A program made the translations under genes and the position numbers. Below are positions 30,288 through 41,745 of a stretch of DNA of 64,000 nt, one piece after another. Below the pieces are notes generated by a model, which searched no databases, was not told where the DNA came from, and saw only the letters and a list, made by a program, of their open reading frames with translations. The stretch covers positions 10,648,499 through 10,712,498 of the forward strand of contig OZ020250.1 of NCBI GenBank assembly GCA_963971285.1, given 5' to 3'. How positions within the stretch are numbered: position 1 is the first letter of the stretch; each line of letters opens with the position of its first letter. Source of the stretch: Astropecten irregularis (taxonomy: Eukaryota; Echinodermata; Asteroidea; Paxillosida; Astropectinidae).

Positions 30288-31198
30288 ACTGGGGCGCTGA
30301 ACTCCCTTTGGAAAGAATTCCACTGACGGCCATGACGGAAACAGGGTTATTTCCTCCAAGTGATGAACTTCAATCTCAGGAGTGAAAACTGGTGTAGGCC
30401 TAGCTTATCTAAAAAGTGAGATTTGGAAGTTTTCATGAATGAAACTGACGCGCATGGGCACATACTCATCAACTCGAATCATTGACAGACCTCGCCACGA
30501 TCTTTTGAATGGTACCAAAAATGACCTTTTGACCGTTGGTCGTTTCGTAGTCGTACACCGTGTGTTCTTGAATAGGCACATCGCATAATGCGTGCTCCGT
30601 ACGTGTCTGCAACGGCCCTCCCTGCGTGCGTGCGTAATGCATATAGAGTTGTTTGTATAGATCAGTGGGGCCAGCACATGGTTTCCGTGATGTCACGAGC
30701 ACTGCCTTGCGCAATTGACCAATCAGCGCGGCGCTTGTCACAAACGGCACTGTTCCCATGTATAGTACATGGGGCCAGGAATTTGGCAGAGGCAAAGTGA
30801 TCTACGTATCGACACGTCCGCATAGTATGGAAATTACCAAAATTAATATTCATGCGATGACGTAGACCGCCATTTTCTGTGGAGCAGAGCCACACAAATT
30901 AAAATCCGTTTTTGACGTTCTCGTCTGGACATTCGTCAGAAAAGGTCGATTTTCATCAAAAGGAATGATCGTGAGTACAAATGAATATGCTGCATTTCAT
31001 CTCTAACTTTCGTAGAAGCAATGGAGCTAGTTTTAATTCTGTTTGTGATGTTTTTGTTGTCATTTGGGGACATTTTTGGCGAAAGTGACGTGAATTTTTT
31101 TTTTCCTGTGTACGACACATTTTGAGCAATATAATTCTCTGGGGCGCTAGACCGACCGTCAACCCCAAAAGTAAAAAAAGGGAGTTCAGCGCTCCAGT
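30288..31198. mobile_element. short inverted-repeat element, 911 bp
   Basis: ACTGGGGCGCTGAACTCCC (30288) and its reverse form GGGAGTTCAGCGCTCCAGT (ending 31198) differ at one position over 22 bp. No coding sequence is credible inside. A third terminal-like word, GGGGCGCTAGACCGACCGTC, occurs at 31141, and a single end word lies at 28722. A target duplication was not identified. Confidence 0.55.
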
Positions 31199-32289
31199 TA
31201 CTGGGTCTAAGTAAGTTCATAAGTCAACGAGTAACGTTAGGCCCTCTCCACAAATTCAACCTAATTATTACACTTCTTTCCAAAAATGTAACCAAGTCAC
31301 AAACTCGGCGCCGACCCAATCCATGATCAAACATGGAAATAAAAAGGTCATCCACCTCATCACAGATCGCGCAGTGGTCGGAAATAACGGTGGACTGAAA
31401 AATATATCCGGTCATCAATTACACCAAAAATTATCATACCCGGTAGGACAGTGAGCAGTGGCGTAGCCAGAATTCTGAGCGCAGGGGGACGAGCGCAAAA
31501 ATGGGGGGGGGGAGGGCAAAAGTAGGGGCGAGCACTAAAGTGGGGGGAGGGGCGAGCCCTAAAAGATTCAAAAGTCTGACCACAAAGCAAACAGTTTGAC
31601 ATGAAGATCTTGGTTCTGTTTTAACTGTACTAGCGCAGAAACATGGAAAAACCAGATTGTACTCTTAAAGTTCAGAAGCTTTTTCTCAGTATAAAAATAA
31701 TTATGTACATCTGTCTATTAAACCTTTCAAATGTTAGGCGAGTGCATTACGAAAAAGAAACTTTCATAGGCATAGCTCCTAGCTAGTCACGTTATACAGT
31801 TCTTAAAGAAGGTGGGAAAGGGGGGTAGTGCGGAGGGGGTGAGGGGGGGAGGTAATAATGGGGAAAGGATGAAAGTGCAGAAAATGTAAGAAGAGTAGGG
31901 GGGGGGGAACATAAATGAGGAGAAAGAAAGGATGGAAAGGTGAACTTAAGAAGGAAAGAATTGTGAAGGTTTGAAGGTGAGGAGGGGGCCTTGGGAGGGT
32001 CGTGGTAAAAGTGTAGAAAGGATTTGCCCAGTTGCTGTTCAACTTCATTGGTGCCCTGTCACTGGGTAGATAGATGTATGGGTCATTCCAAACCAACCAT
32101 CAGTGGACAGGTGGACACAGGTGGAACCAGTGTAGGAAGCAGGATTACCCTTTAAAAAGACCCTTTTTCTCAAATGTGCTGCCACAGCCTGGGCTTTTGT
32201 GGCCCCAGCAAAAAAATACACTGTGCAGACATGCATACTGTAAAAATGTATACATTTGTAATACATTTCAAACCCACATGTAAAAAATA
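31199..32289. other. no gene seen; purine-rich tracts
   Basis: CAGTGGCGTAGCCAGAATTC at about 31454 is a word often seen at DNA-transposon ends. It is followed by a G-rich stretch (31480-31560). From 31805 to about 31990 the plus strand is nearly all G and A with many GGGG runs, which could form G-quadruplex or triplex DNA. Open frames in it come from composition bias. Confidence 0.45.
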
Positions 32290-33599
32290 AACCGTAAAGT
32301 GCCATGTATACGGCGCACCCCAACTTTTGACATCAGCCGGCAGAAAAAAAAAAATCAGCCGTGAACGACCAAAAAAATTAGAAGACTGCATCGCTCATTT
32401 TTCTCAGCTCATTTGTGATTTGTATTTCAATTGAGAATTTCAAATTCGAGAAAAATAAAAAGAATGAATTACTCAATCCAACTCGCAACTTTCAGGGATG
32501 TTTTGCCCGAGTTTGCAACAACCCGAAGTGCGTCAGTGTCACACAACGCTGCGCCATGCCACGCCGCAGAAAGCAGTACGGAGGCCTACATGATGTACTA
32601 TCGTTAAGCGTGCGGCGCGGCCTACATCCTGTCGTGCACACGTGCAAACAGTATTCGATCTCCACCATTGTAGACTTCCTCAGCAGTCTACATATTCAAC
32701 GGACAAGTGTACATTCCCGTTCCGTATGCCTCAATTCCAGTCATGTATTTTTGTGTGAGTGGACAATTTGTTGCAAGCAAAAGTTAAAATAATGACTCCA
32801 GACACAGGTTTGATAATTTATTGAACAATCACGACATTCTTAAATGAAATATGTACGTCTGACCATGGTCCAACGATCGGACCATCACGGCTCGGTGCTT
32901 GCATGTACTGTAATGGAAATCACATGTCCACTCGCCCGTCGTCGTGTGCACAAATACGGCGCTCCAACCGTGTTTTCGCACGCTATTTTCGGTGGCTCTA
33001 GTCCTAACCCTAATCGATTTTTGCACTTCAGTTTTCCTTGGCCAATCGCAAGAGTCGGAAATATTAGATTTTATAAATGGTATTTTTCATGAATCATTCG
33101 CTCAATTTTCAGTCAGACATCGTGCTAATTGGTTACCGTTGCTGCCGGTGCATCATATGCTTTAACTTGGCGCTTGGCGCTTAACGCACACTCTCGAGAC
33201 CGCCAGTGGGCTGTACCCATGTATACGGCGCACCCCCAACTTTTGATTTTTGCCGAGGTGAAAAAAAGTGCGCCATGCCACGCCGCAGAAAGCAGTATGG
33301 AGGCCTACATGATGTACTATCGTTAAGCGTGCGGCGCGGCCTACATCCTGTCGTGCACACGTGCAAACAGTATTCGATCTCCACCATAGTAGACTTCCTC
33401 AGCAGTCTACATATTCAACGGACAAGTGTACATTCCCGTTCCGTATGCCTCAATTCCAGTCATGTATTTTTGTGTGAGTGGACAATTTGTTGCAAGCACT
33501 GCGTGTCCAACTATCATGATCATAACGTTCGACTCGATCCAAAGCTATCGGCATTTCCCTCGCATGAAATACTTACACGTGGTACGCATCGGGCCGACA

Positions 33600-33950
33600 A
33601 ATGCTGGCAACTCGTACCAACCCTATGCCGAGTCGCCGACCAACTCGCACGCCGACCCGATTGTACGCGTACGTCGTCCAACTCCTACACTGACCAACTC
33701 GTACGTACGCCGGCCAACCCCTACCGTACCCGTACACCATTTCTATTATGACTTTTCTCTGAATTTCAGAGATTCTGGGTTTTTTCCTGAAAAATCCTCA
33801 AATAAATTTCGTGCAAAAAAATCCCGATAAAAAACGACCAACCCCTCGAAAAAAGCCCCTCGATTAATTACTTGCATACGAGTTGGTAATTAGCGTATGG
33901 TGAGTTGGTCGGCGTACGGGTTTAGCGGCGTACGAGTTGGCTCAAATTGT
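33600..33950. repeat. inverted arrays of ACTCGTACGCCGACCA-type units
   Basis: Decayed ~16-bp units (CAACTCGTACG, CCGACCAACTCGCACGCC) run forward at 33600-33735 and in reverse at 33868-33945 (GTACGAGTTGGT, GAGTTGGTCGGCGTACG). The same unit forms a cleaner array at 57548-57690. The layout is foldback-like, and it is nested in the element at 32290-34665. Confidence 0.55.
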
Positions 33951-34582
33951 TCATCCTACGTCCGCAATAGCGGGGAGCGAATTTTGTGATTGGCTAGAGG
34001 ATCTGCGCGCGCTTTACAAATTGTCATCTTACAATAAAACACATAAAAATGGCGGTTCACGTTGCAGCGAAACGCTGTCACGAACTTGACGTTTTTACCC
34101 GCCCATGAGGATAAGGATATTTCCCAATGGAAACGTGACTATTGCTGATTAAAATAATGACTCCAGACACAGGTTTGATAATTTATTGAACAATCACGAC
34201 ATTCTTAAATGAAATATGTACGTCTGACCATGGTCCAACGATCGGACCATCACGGCCCGGTGCTTGCATGTACTGTAATGGAAATCACATGTCCACTTGC
34301 CCGTCGTCGTGTGCACAAATACGGCGCACCAACCGTGTTTTCGCACGCTATTTTCGGTGTCTCTAGTCCTAACCCTAATAGATTTTTGCACTTCAGTTTT
34401 CCTTGGCCAATCGCAAGAGTCGGAAATATTAGATTTTATAAATGGTATTTTTCATGAATCATTCGCTCAATTTTCAGTCAGACATCGTGCTAATTGGTTA
34501 CCGTTGCTGCCGGTGCATCATATGCTTTAACTTGGCGCTTGGCGCTTAACCCACACTCTCGAGACCGCCAGCGGGCTGTACC

Positions 34583-34651
34583 CATGTATACGGCGCACCC
34601 CTAACTTTTGATTTTTGCCGAGGTGAAAAAAAGTGCGCCGTATACATGGAA
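34583..34651. other. long hairpin
   Basis: CATGTATACGGCGCAC and its perfect reverse complement GTGCGCCGTATACATG flank about 38 bases. This is probably an original short MITE unit of the family whose ends also bound the 2.4-kb element. Confidence 0.65.
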
Positions 34652-34791
34652 CTTTACGGTATACATAGTATAAGACTTGTATACATTTTTCTCTGAATGA
34701 TCTAGTTGGATTTGTGTAGGCCTATCAATAATTTTCCATCTCTGATTTCCAGTGGGTCTGTGGGATTTTGAAGGAGAAGAAGAGGAAGAAA

Positions 34792-35788
34792 CTAGACATC
34801 TATGGCTGTTGCAAACAGCACATAGGGCTTTTTTGCATATGATATTATAAATTGAATTACAAATATAAACTGTTATACAAAGAAAGGGATCCCTTAATGC
34901 ACAATTGAAAAAAGAATCATGATCCTAGATCTTACCACTTTGGAATGAGAAGCTACTTCCTGTTTAACCGGAAGTAGAGTCACAGAGGTCAAGCATTGTG
35001 TCTCAAAGAAAGACCTTGTCTAACATTCACTTTTTGTGAAAGAATCATGATCATAGCTCTTACCACTTTTAAATGAGAAGCTACTTCCGGTTTGACCGGA
35101 AGTAGAGGTCACAGAGTTCAAGCAATGTGTCTCAAAGAAAGACCTTGCCTAACATTGATATTTGGTGAAAGAATCATGATCCTAGCTCTTACCACTTTTA
35201 AATAATGAGCTACTTCCTGTTTGACCGGAAGTAGAGGTCACAGAGGTCAAGCAATGTATCACAAAGAAAGACCTTGACCAACATTGACCTTTGATGAAAG
35301 AATCATGTTCATAGCTCTTACCACTTTTAAATGAGGAGCTACTTCCTGTTTGACCAGAAGTAGAGGTCACAGAGGTCAAGAAATGTGTCAAAAAGAAAGA
35401 CCTTACCTAACGTTCACTTTTAGCGAAAGAATCAACCTAATATCTCAAACCGTTGATTTTGTGTTGATTTTTAAAGATTTTTAAATTAAGATCGCTTGTC
35501 ACATGACACTTGATGACGTCATGATGACGAAAAGTTTCAGGGCACAACTGCCCTATATGGACTTCCTTCAGACCAAGTTTAGTTAAAATCGGTTGTTTAA
35601 AAGTGACCAAAGTGGCACTGAGAATACCCCCGTGCAAAGTCTATAGGATTTGGGCGACAAGAAGAAGAGGAAGAAGAAAAGAAAAAAATAACAGAACAAA
35701 AACAAAGGCTTTTCCGCTATCACGGAAAAGCCAAAAAAGAAAATCAGAACAAAAACAAAGGCTTTTCCGCTAAAGCTCGGAAAAGCCA
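34792..35788 (+). repeat. repeat family C, full-length copy
   Basis: Starts CTAGACATCTATGGC, then TGTTGCAAACAGCACATAGG, then about four ~125-bp units (GAAAGAATCATGATC... with ACTTCCGGTTTGACCGGAAG), the GATGACGTCATGATGACG body, GAAGAAGAGGAAG, and two stem-loops GGCTTTTCCG...CGGAAAAGCC. The minus-strand copy 58259-59218 has the same order, which defines the unit. Non-coding. Confidence 0.85.
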
Positions 35789-36791
35789 AAAAAAAAAGCA
35801 ATGAAAGGATACATAAATTGTCTACTGAAAAATAATTCATTTTTCTCAGTAAGTACACTCGTTGATGACCTAGATAGGCCTAGGCCCTAAGTACTTGTAA
35901 GACTGAACCATTTAGACTAGTGCTGGGTTTTTTATTCTATTAAAGGTTAACCGACCTGGATTTAATTATATTTAATTAAGTGTTTATTACCCTCCACCTA
36001 ATATTGCAACTCTCCGACAAAGAATCATTCATGTGTTTGATGCTCTAAGCTTTGTGTAAAACTTGGTCCCAAGTCCATTCTGACCCATTGTCCAAAAAGA
36101 ATGATTACTTAGCCATCCGTGACCGTGTATGAATAAAAAACATATCATTGGAAAGAGGAGAAATGTGGCTTTAACATGATACTACTCACTTTGCTGTAAA
36201 GCTTATAAAATACAATCTTCACAAATTTGAATTTAAATCCTGTTGCGTTTTTTTTTTACACACTGTATATATACAAACCTTTTGTGTTCGGCTTATTGCT
36301 ACTTGGTGCACCATTGTTCACTTTTATGCTTGCTGAATTCTGTTGGTAAAAGCTAGTGCATGCCTTTGTTCCCTTTCTCTCTTTCGATGTGGAAAGCATT
36401 GTCGGACTCCACAGGGCAATTCCAGCAAAAATGTTCACTAAAGTGAAAAAATGAAGTATGAAATTGCACTTCAGCTCTCAACGATTCTTGAAAAGTAATG
36501 CTTGAATTTTCATTTTCCAAAAGATTAATCATTTTTATGACAAAATTTGGTGTTTATTTTGCAATTGAAAATGTTGTGTATTGTTTTGCAGAAACACAGA
36601 AATGTGGCAATTTTTGAAGGTTTTGTGGTTCCTGTCTTTAAAGGAGACCAGAAATGCTCTAGAGGCCTCCTTCAACTTTAAAACAGCAGAGGACGGTATT
36701 ACTAAATGAAAAATAATGGCAAAATTTTACATCAATTCTTACATTTCAAGCCACTAGTAGTCAAAGTTGCGCGATTTCTCTAACAAAATAA
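35789..36791. other. no gene seen
   Basis: AT-rich DNA with TAGGCCTA words near 35870. No credible frame. Confidence 0.35.
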
Positions 36792-38963
36792 GTGTCATGT
36801 CCGTTACGTCTTTCACTAAAAGTTTTCATTGCCAACAGGAAATTTGGATATAGGTGCTGCAAATTCATTTCCTATGTTAGAATCAAATGTCCTTATATGT
36901 GTAGCAACCATTTTTCCTTAGCACTTCTAGTTTTCTTACAAATAGCGTAACGGACATGACATTTTGCGTAACGGACATGACACCTCATAAAAGACAAGTG
37001 CCAAAAACAATATTTTGGCTCTGTGTAAAAGTCATTGAACATCAACATCTTCAGTAATGATGCTGCCTCATAGTTCAAAAACAAGTTTGTATTCAGATTC
37101 CCCTATGAGCTCTTTGAATCCTGGAACCTACATCTCCAATGGCAATTCTTTGCGAGATCACATGGCAAGAGAGCTATGGATGGAATAAAGCGTGTTATCA
37201 CTAGTGCTGTGGACAGTCAAAGTCACATTGTGATTGATGCAATTTCACTTACTCAGGCAGCTAATTATAATGCATAAAAAGTATGCAAAAGGTACCCTGA
37301 GGAAGATGTATTGCAGTGTTTGTCATCAAGCACAATCTTGATGCTGCATGTACATGTATGGGATGATGTTTGTCCATTTGGTACATAGCATGTTTATTGG
37401 TTGCACCCAGTTAGTAGCAAAAATGTGCAGTTTAAGCCCTATTCATAAGCTGAAGAGAGTAGAAAACTAGTACACCACTTTGTCAAGCCTTGTGAAATGA
37501 TGTGAAAGGGAACAAGGCATCACAGCTGATGATGATGAGCCACAACTAACCCCCTCATGCTGCCATCTCCTCTCCAGCAGTACAAAGAGGAAATCTTGTT
37601 CGAATTGAACTTTGTACAAAGAAAAAGTGAAAATACTTTGTCTCCCAGGTGACTAACTTACTACAAGAGGATGGATGTGATGTAGAATTTCTGAGAAGAC
37701 AAGTAGGGGGCTCATACAGTCAACTCAAGAGGAGGAAGCTTTTCTTGAAAATGATCAAGTGGTGGATGTTTTTATATTATCCGATATTAGAAAACAGAGC
37801 ACACTTCTACTTGGAGGATGACATTGATTCTGAATGAAAGAGTTTACCAGTAAAACAAGCATGCAATTTGCTTCTCTGAAGGTTATTACCCATATTAAAA
37901 TGACACTGGTTTTATAATCCTGTCTCATCAAGCATTTTATTAATCTTTCTGCAAAACAGAGATGAATAATTTTCATGAAATTGTATTCAGGACCCAGGCT
38001 AGGTACATGTGAACGTTTCTTTGCCTCAAATTTTAAAATGTGACCTTCTTAGCTCTATGTAGGCCCCCATTGGTTGCACTCTGAAACATTTTATTCCATT
38101 ATATTCCATGTTCTACTGGTTTTTTTGGTGATATCACTGAAACTCAAAATGAATTTAAGGTGTGTTATTCATAACATACTGTGCAGTTAGATTTTTTTTA
38201 AGTAAAGAATTGGAGATATAATGGGGTGTCATGTCCGTTACGCCAATGTTTGTCAAATATGAAGCCATTAAGTAAAAAATCACCATAATACCAACTAATC
38301 ATGTATTTTGTGTTGGCATGGTGGGCGATAGCAATTCATGAACAGGACCCATGGAATGAAGAAGCAATTTTTTTCAAGATTTTTTTGTTTTGTTCATAAT
38401 GATGAAAAATAGCAACTCTGAAATTTCACAAAGATATGAGATATTACAGAATACCAGTTTTAAATTGTGTCCCAGTCTTCTAACATTGATATAAATACAA
38501 AATATCTGCCATAAACGTTAAAGGAAGAAAATTATAGAAGTTTACAAAAAGTGGACAAAAGTGTCATGTCCGTTACGTTGAAAGTGTCATGTCCGTTACG
38601 CTACTTTTTGAGCTGGCAAAAAAGATTGGAATCAAAACTGTTTTAAAAAACTGTATTTATGATAAGAACATGGCCTTATGGTTCAAACTAAATCAAAATT
38701 AGGTGCATTAACTCTAACAATTCACAGGAAATTGCATAACAAAATGCAGGTTAAAAAGCCTTGTCCATTTGGTGTCATGTCCGTTACGGTCACAAGAAGA
38801 GTGTATTTTCTCTACAACCGTTCAATGAAATCACATGAATTTTACTACATATGTCACTGATAGTCAAATGTGTCTGATAAGCCTAATTAAAATTGTTTGC
38901 AAACTGCCAATCCTACTTTGTGATCCTCTGAATAAGGCAAAAACTGTGTGATTGTCCGTTACG
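36792..38963. repeat. field of GTGTCATGTCCGTTACG words
   Basis: The 17-base word occurs forward at 36792, 38226, 38561, 38584 and 38772, in reverse at about 36945 and 36967, and in part at about 38953. Surrounding text is not repeated, so these are scattered sites, not a tandem array. They bracket a decayed coding fragment. They may be binding sites of the element's own protein, or remnants of a repeated end. Confidence 0.75.
37090..37840 (+). pseudogene. decayed coding fragment, unknown family
   Basis: At 37152-37193 the text reads ARSHGKRAMDGIKR, which resembles the SHGKGxxDGIGGxxKR motif that recurs in many uncharacterised invertebrate proteins. After it VDSQSHIVIDAISLTQAA continues in the same frame before a stop. 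Further right, VTNLLQEDGCDVEFLRRQVG (from about 37650) resembles the C-terminal half of the same proteins. The pieces are in order on the plus strand but interrupted by stops and frame changes. I do not know the function of the family. Confidence 0.4.
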
Positions 38964-39404
38964 CTGGAATTGCCCCACAGCCCTTTTCCCTACCATGTCC
39001 ATGGGGAGGTCTTTTGTCTGTGCTCACTCAACCATGGAGGTTTGAGTCAACTGCTATCCCTCACCCTGTACTTCTCCTCTCCTTTCCAGTGGGGCTGTCA
39101 ATGCAAATAACAGGGGTGTTATAGCCCTTTATAGAAATCCCTCTTCCTTCCATAACCAAAATCACAAAGCCTGGCAGAGTTCCCATTATACCCGTAGAGT
39201 TTATAATCAGCTTATAGTATTACTGCACCAGACTCTTCACCATGACCAGTCATGGATGATGCCCATTTTGTAGGAAAAATTGTCATGCGTTCTGCGGTTG
39301 ACGAGATATCACGCATCGGACGAAACCACAAAAATCGTCCGTGACGGCAAAATCCGGAGTAAAAACAAATGCTGCCACCAATGATCATTGGAAGAGTCCA
39401 CTAA
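38964..39404. other. no gene seen
   Basis: Unique-looking DNA up to the MITE at 39405, whose 5' TAA lies at 39402-39404. Confidence 0.35.
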
Positions 39405-39797
39405 GGGTCCGTCCATAAAGTACTTGGGGGGGGGGGGGGGGGTTGTTACCGATGCGTACGCCATGCGAACAAGGGGGCAAAAAAATGTGCATATAATCAT
39501 TTCGCGTGAAAACATAGTAAAATATACATCTGTAAATGTATAAAAACCTGTTACACTTTAGTCATTCATTTCAAAATTTGAAAGTGTCGTCCCAATAACG
39601 GTACCGGCCCGGATTATTGTGACATATTAATGATGCTAAAGCAAAGTACCACGAGAAGTGAAAAACCTAATGTGGAATGTGTATGCGTACAGGGGGGAGG
39701 GGGGGGTTGGGACCATTGCGTACGCCTTGCGTACAGAGGGGTAGGGGGGGGTAAAAAAAGTCGGCATTTCGTGTGTACATACTTTATGGACGGCCTC
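39405..39797. mobile_element. PIF/Harbinger-type MITE, 393 bp
   Basis: GGGTCCGTCCATAAAGTAC at the left and, reversed, GAGGCCGTCCATAAAGTATG at the right form the inverted ends. TAA stands on both sides (39402-39404 and 39798-39800), the usual 3-bp target duplication of this superfamily. A second inner pair, GGGGTTGTTACCGATGCGTA and its relative near 39700, makes the ends longer. G-runs (39427 on and 39690 on) lie inside each arm. No coding capacity. Confidence 0.8.
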
Positions 39798-39951
39798 TAA
39801 ATGGTCCTGGGGGAAAACAGTGTAAATTTCGGATAAAATAAATTGTCACAAAGTGGTTAAGTTAAACCGTTAACCTGATTTTTTTGGCAATCAGTATAAA
39901 CTGGATGTGAAATTACCCGATTTTGCCCAGCACTAATTTAGACTCTTTTCC

Positions 39952-40110
39952 CGTGGTAGCTGCAGTAACTGTAGCTCTATATTACTCCGCGTTTACAAGT
40001 TTGACATGATCGTCAATACGCTTTGACACAATACGCTGGAGTGTGCTTACACAATAAGTGACCTATTGCCAACCAACAGAATAGAGCTACAGTTACTGCA
40101 ACTATACCCG
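39952..40110. mobile_element. short MITE with perfect 20-bp inverted repeat
   Basis: TGCAGTAACTGTAGCTCTAT at 39961-39980 is exactly reversed at 40081-40100. Weaker pairing extends outward (CCGTGGTAGC against ACTATACCCG). Family not recognised. Confidence 0.65.
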
Positions 40111-40554
40111 TGTGTTCCGCTGATGGACAAGCTGTAGTTAATTTTCATTATTCTGATTATTAACCTGTTTATTGCTGTTTATCTGCCCTTTGGGCGCGCG
40201 CCCATCCTGACGTGTTCAGGGCACGCATCGTGTCCCGTTTGGAATATTTCATGTATCATTTAGAGTGGGCCGACAAATACTTTTATTTATATGGTTTTAC
40301 CATTTATATGGTATCAAATGAAAGCAGAGGAAATAAGCTTTTCAGATATGTGTCATTTGTTATTCAAAAGTGAAATTAAAATAGGATTAAACATTGACAA
40401 ATCTCTTTCTGTCTCGACTCCCCTCGCCACCGTGGATGCTACTAAAGCCACATCCGGCACGATTCAAAAATATATCACCGTCTCTTTGGTCATGTTGGTC
40501 TTATTAAAATATAAGTTATCATGCACTATCACACCAGTGGGAGACTTTGTTCGA
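40111..40554. other. no gene seen
   Basis: An open frame from 40291 to 40659 runs into repeat B and has no recognisable domain; it is taken as chance. Confidence 0.35.
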
Positions 40555-40740
40555 CCTTTGTCAATAGAGGGCGGCAAACTCATCAGGTTAACAACTGGCC
40601 GGCTTTTAAAAAGTTTTTCTCACGTAGATCCGGACATTTTCCGGCGGGACTTCATTTGAGAAATAATTTGTCAAGATTATAAAAAATAAAACCATCTTTC
40701 AGGATTTCTTTTTTAGGGCAAAGCAAGGGAACATTATTTC
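40555..40740 (-). repeat. repeat B, copy 2 (inverted)
   Basis: Contains, directly joined, the counterparts of 29185-29235 (TTTGTCAATAGAGGGCGGC) and 28605-28680 (CCGGACATTTTCCGGCGGG), which are about 490 bp apart in copy 1. Confidence 0.65.
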
Positions 40741-41298
40741 TTTTTTCCCCAGGGATAATTTGTATCAGGAGATTGGTTTATTTAATCGACTCTTTAGGTG
40801 ACGGTATTTTTCTCTTTTAAGATCCTCTGAAAAAATGTTCACAACCACCCCCCCCCCCCCCCCCCTCCTCCAAAAAATACCGATCCCATGAGAGTAATAC
40901 AAAATCCCAATTTCTACTAAGAAAATCTCAGCCCCTTGGATCAAAAGAGACCCTGACAAACCCGTTCATTTGAACCCTTCAATTTTCAGAAGAAAAGTTT
41001 TATCACTTCAGATATGGAACAGCACATGAAAAGAGTCTATTAACTTATTTTGGTCATTTATTAATAATGCTCCACTAAAGAATGACAATGGGACAATTGT
41101 ATATATTTGATTGTCAGCAAATTCCACTGAGAACCAGCATATAATTATTGTAGTGCGTGTCCGTTGGATTCCAGGAAAAATAAGTTAGTTAGTTAATTTT
41201 GACCCCATGATGGTGCAGTCATGCAGTGTAATACCTAGTATAGTACTACTATTTGTATTGGTGTATATGTTTAACAATTTTGTTATTTAATTCAACAG
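40741..41298. other. no gene seen; C run
   Basis: A run of about 20 C at 40846-40865 is followed by CTCCTCC. AT-rich DNA lies after it, ending in a pyrimidine/AT stretch and the acceptor of the next exon. Confidence 0.35.
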
Positions 41299-41553
41299 CA
41301 ACATCCACCTACTTCTATTCATCATTCTCCTGAGCAATTACATGTACATGTTCATGTATCAGTGGAATGTAGCTGTTCAACAAATATGAAGCGGTTTGGC
41401 TGCACAGACAGCTTGTTGGTGCTACCCATCTCAGGGGCATTCCTTGCTTTGCTCGGACTAGTCCTAATCATACTGTATATTGTGGCCAGGGGATTAACTG
41501 CCTCTCTTTACTACATCGAGGGTACTATACCTACATATCTGGCTGCAGTTTTG
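41299..41553 (+). CDS. sarcospan-like four-span protein, exon a
   Basis: The acceptor TTCAACAG ends at 41298 and the donor TTTTG/GTGAGT is at 41553/41554. The exon has 85 codons in phase 0 at its end. The frame is open back to the acceptor. A possible start is ATG 41386 (MKRFGCTDSLLVLP), otherwise the N-terminus (His-rich) continues from an upstream exon. It encodes membrane span 1 (LLVLPISGAFLALLGLVLII), an outer loop, and the start of span 2 (TIPTYLAAVL). Combined with exons b-d the product has four spans, a CQC motif after span 3 and cysteines in the large loop, which resembles sarcospan of the dystrophin-glycoprotein complex. That identity is inferred from layout and short motifs. Another small tetraspan family is possible. 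Confidence 0.6.
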
Positions 41554-41745
41554 GTGAGTGATTTTCTATACTTTCTAAGAGCTTTTCTTGTACAGGTGTA
41601 TACCCCACATTAATAATCCAAAGGGATTACCTACATTAACGGTAAATCATGGTAAATCATTTATGTCATTTTGTTCACTTGAAAAAAGTGCAGCAGTGTG
41701 AGCCTCGATTGCATATATATGATGTTCCAGGAATGCATTGGCTTC

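Larger units (their letters stand above)
32290..34665. mobile_element. TA-flanked inverted-repeat element with internal duplications
   Basis: The left end ACCGTAAAGTGCCATGTATA and the right end (reverse strand) ACCGTAAAGTTCCATGTATA both continue CGGCGCAC, and both are preceded by TA plus one base, as in Tc1/mariner-like insertions. Inside, 32548-32780 recurs at 33269-33502 and 32785-33237 recurs at 34150-34602 with very few differences. The word CATGTATACGGCGCAC occurs again at 33219 and 34583. No transposase is seen; a non-autonomous element grown by internal rearrangement is likely. Confidence 0.65.

Noticed and set aside
31803-32096. Proline-rich open frame on the minus strand
   Set aside because: Produced by the purine-rich tract of the plus strand.
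33206-33751. 181-codon open frame
   Set aside because: It crosses the duplicated block and the ACTCGTACG array of the inverted-repeat element. No domain was found and the related block at 32.5 kb does not keep the frame.
40291-40659. 122-codon open frame
   Set aside because: It begins in unique DNA and ends inside repeat B; there is no domain and no splice context.
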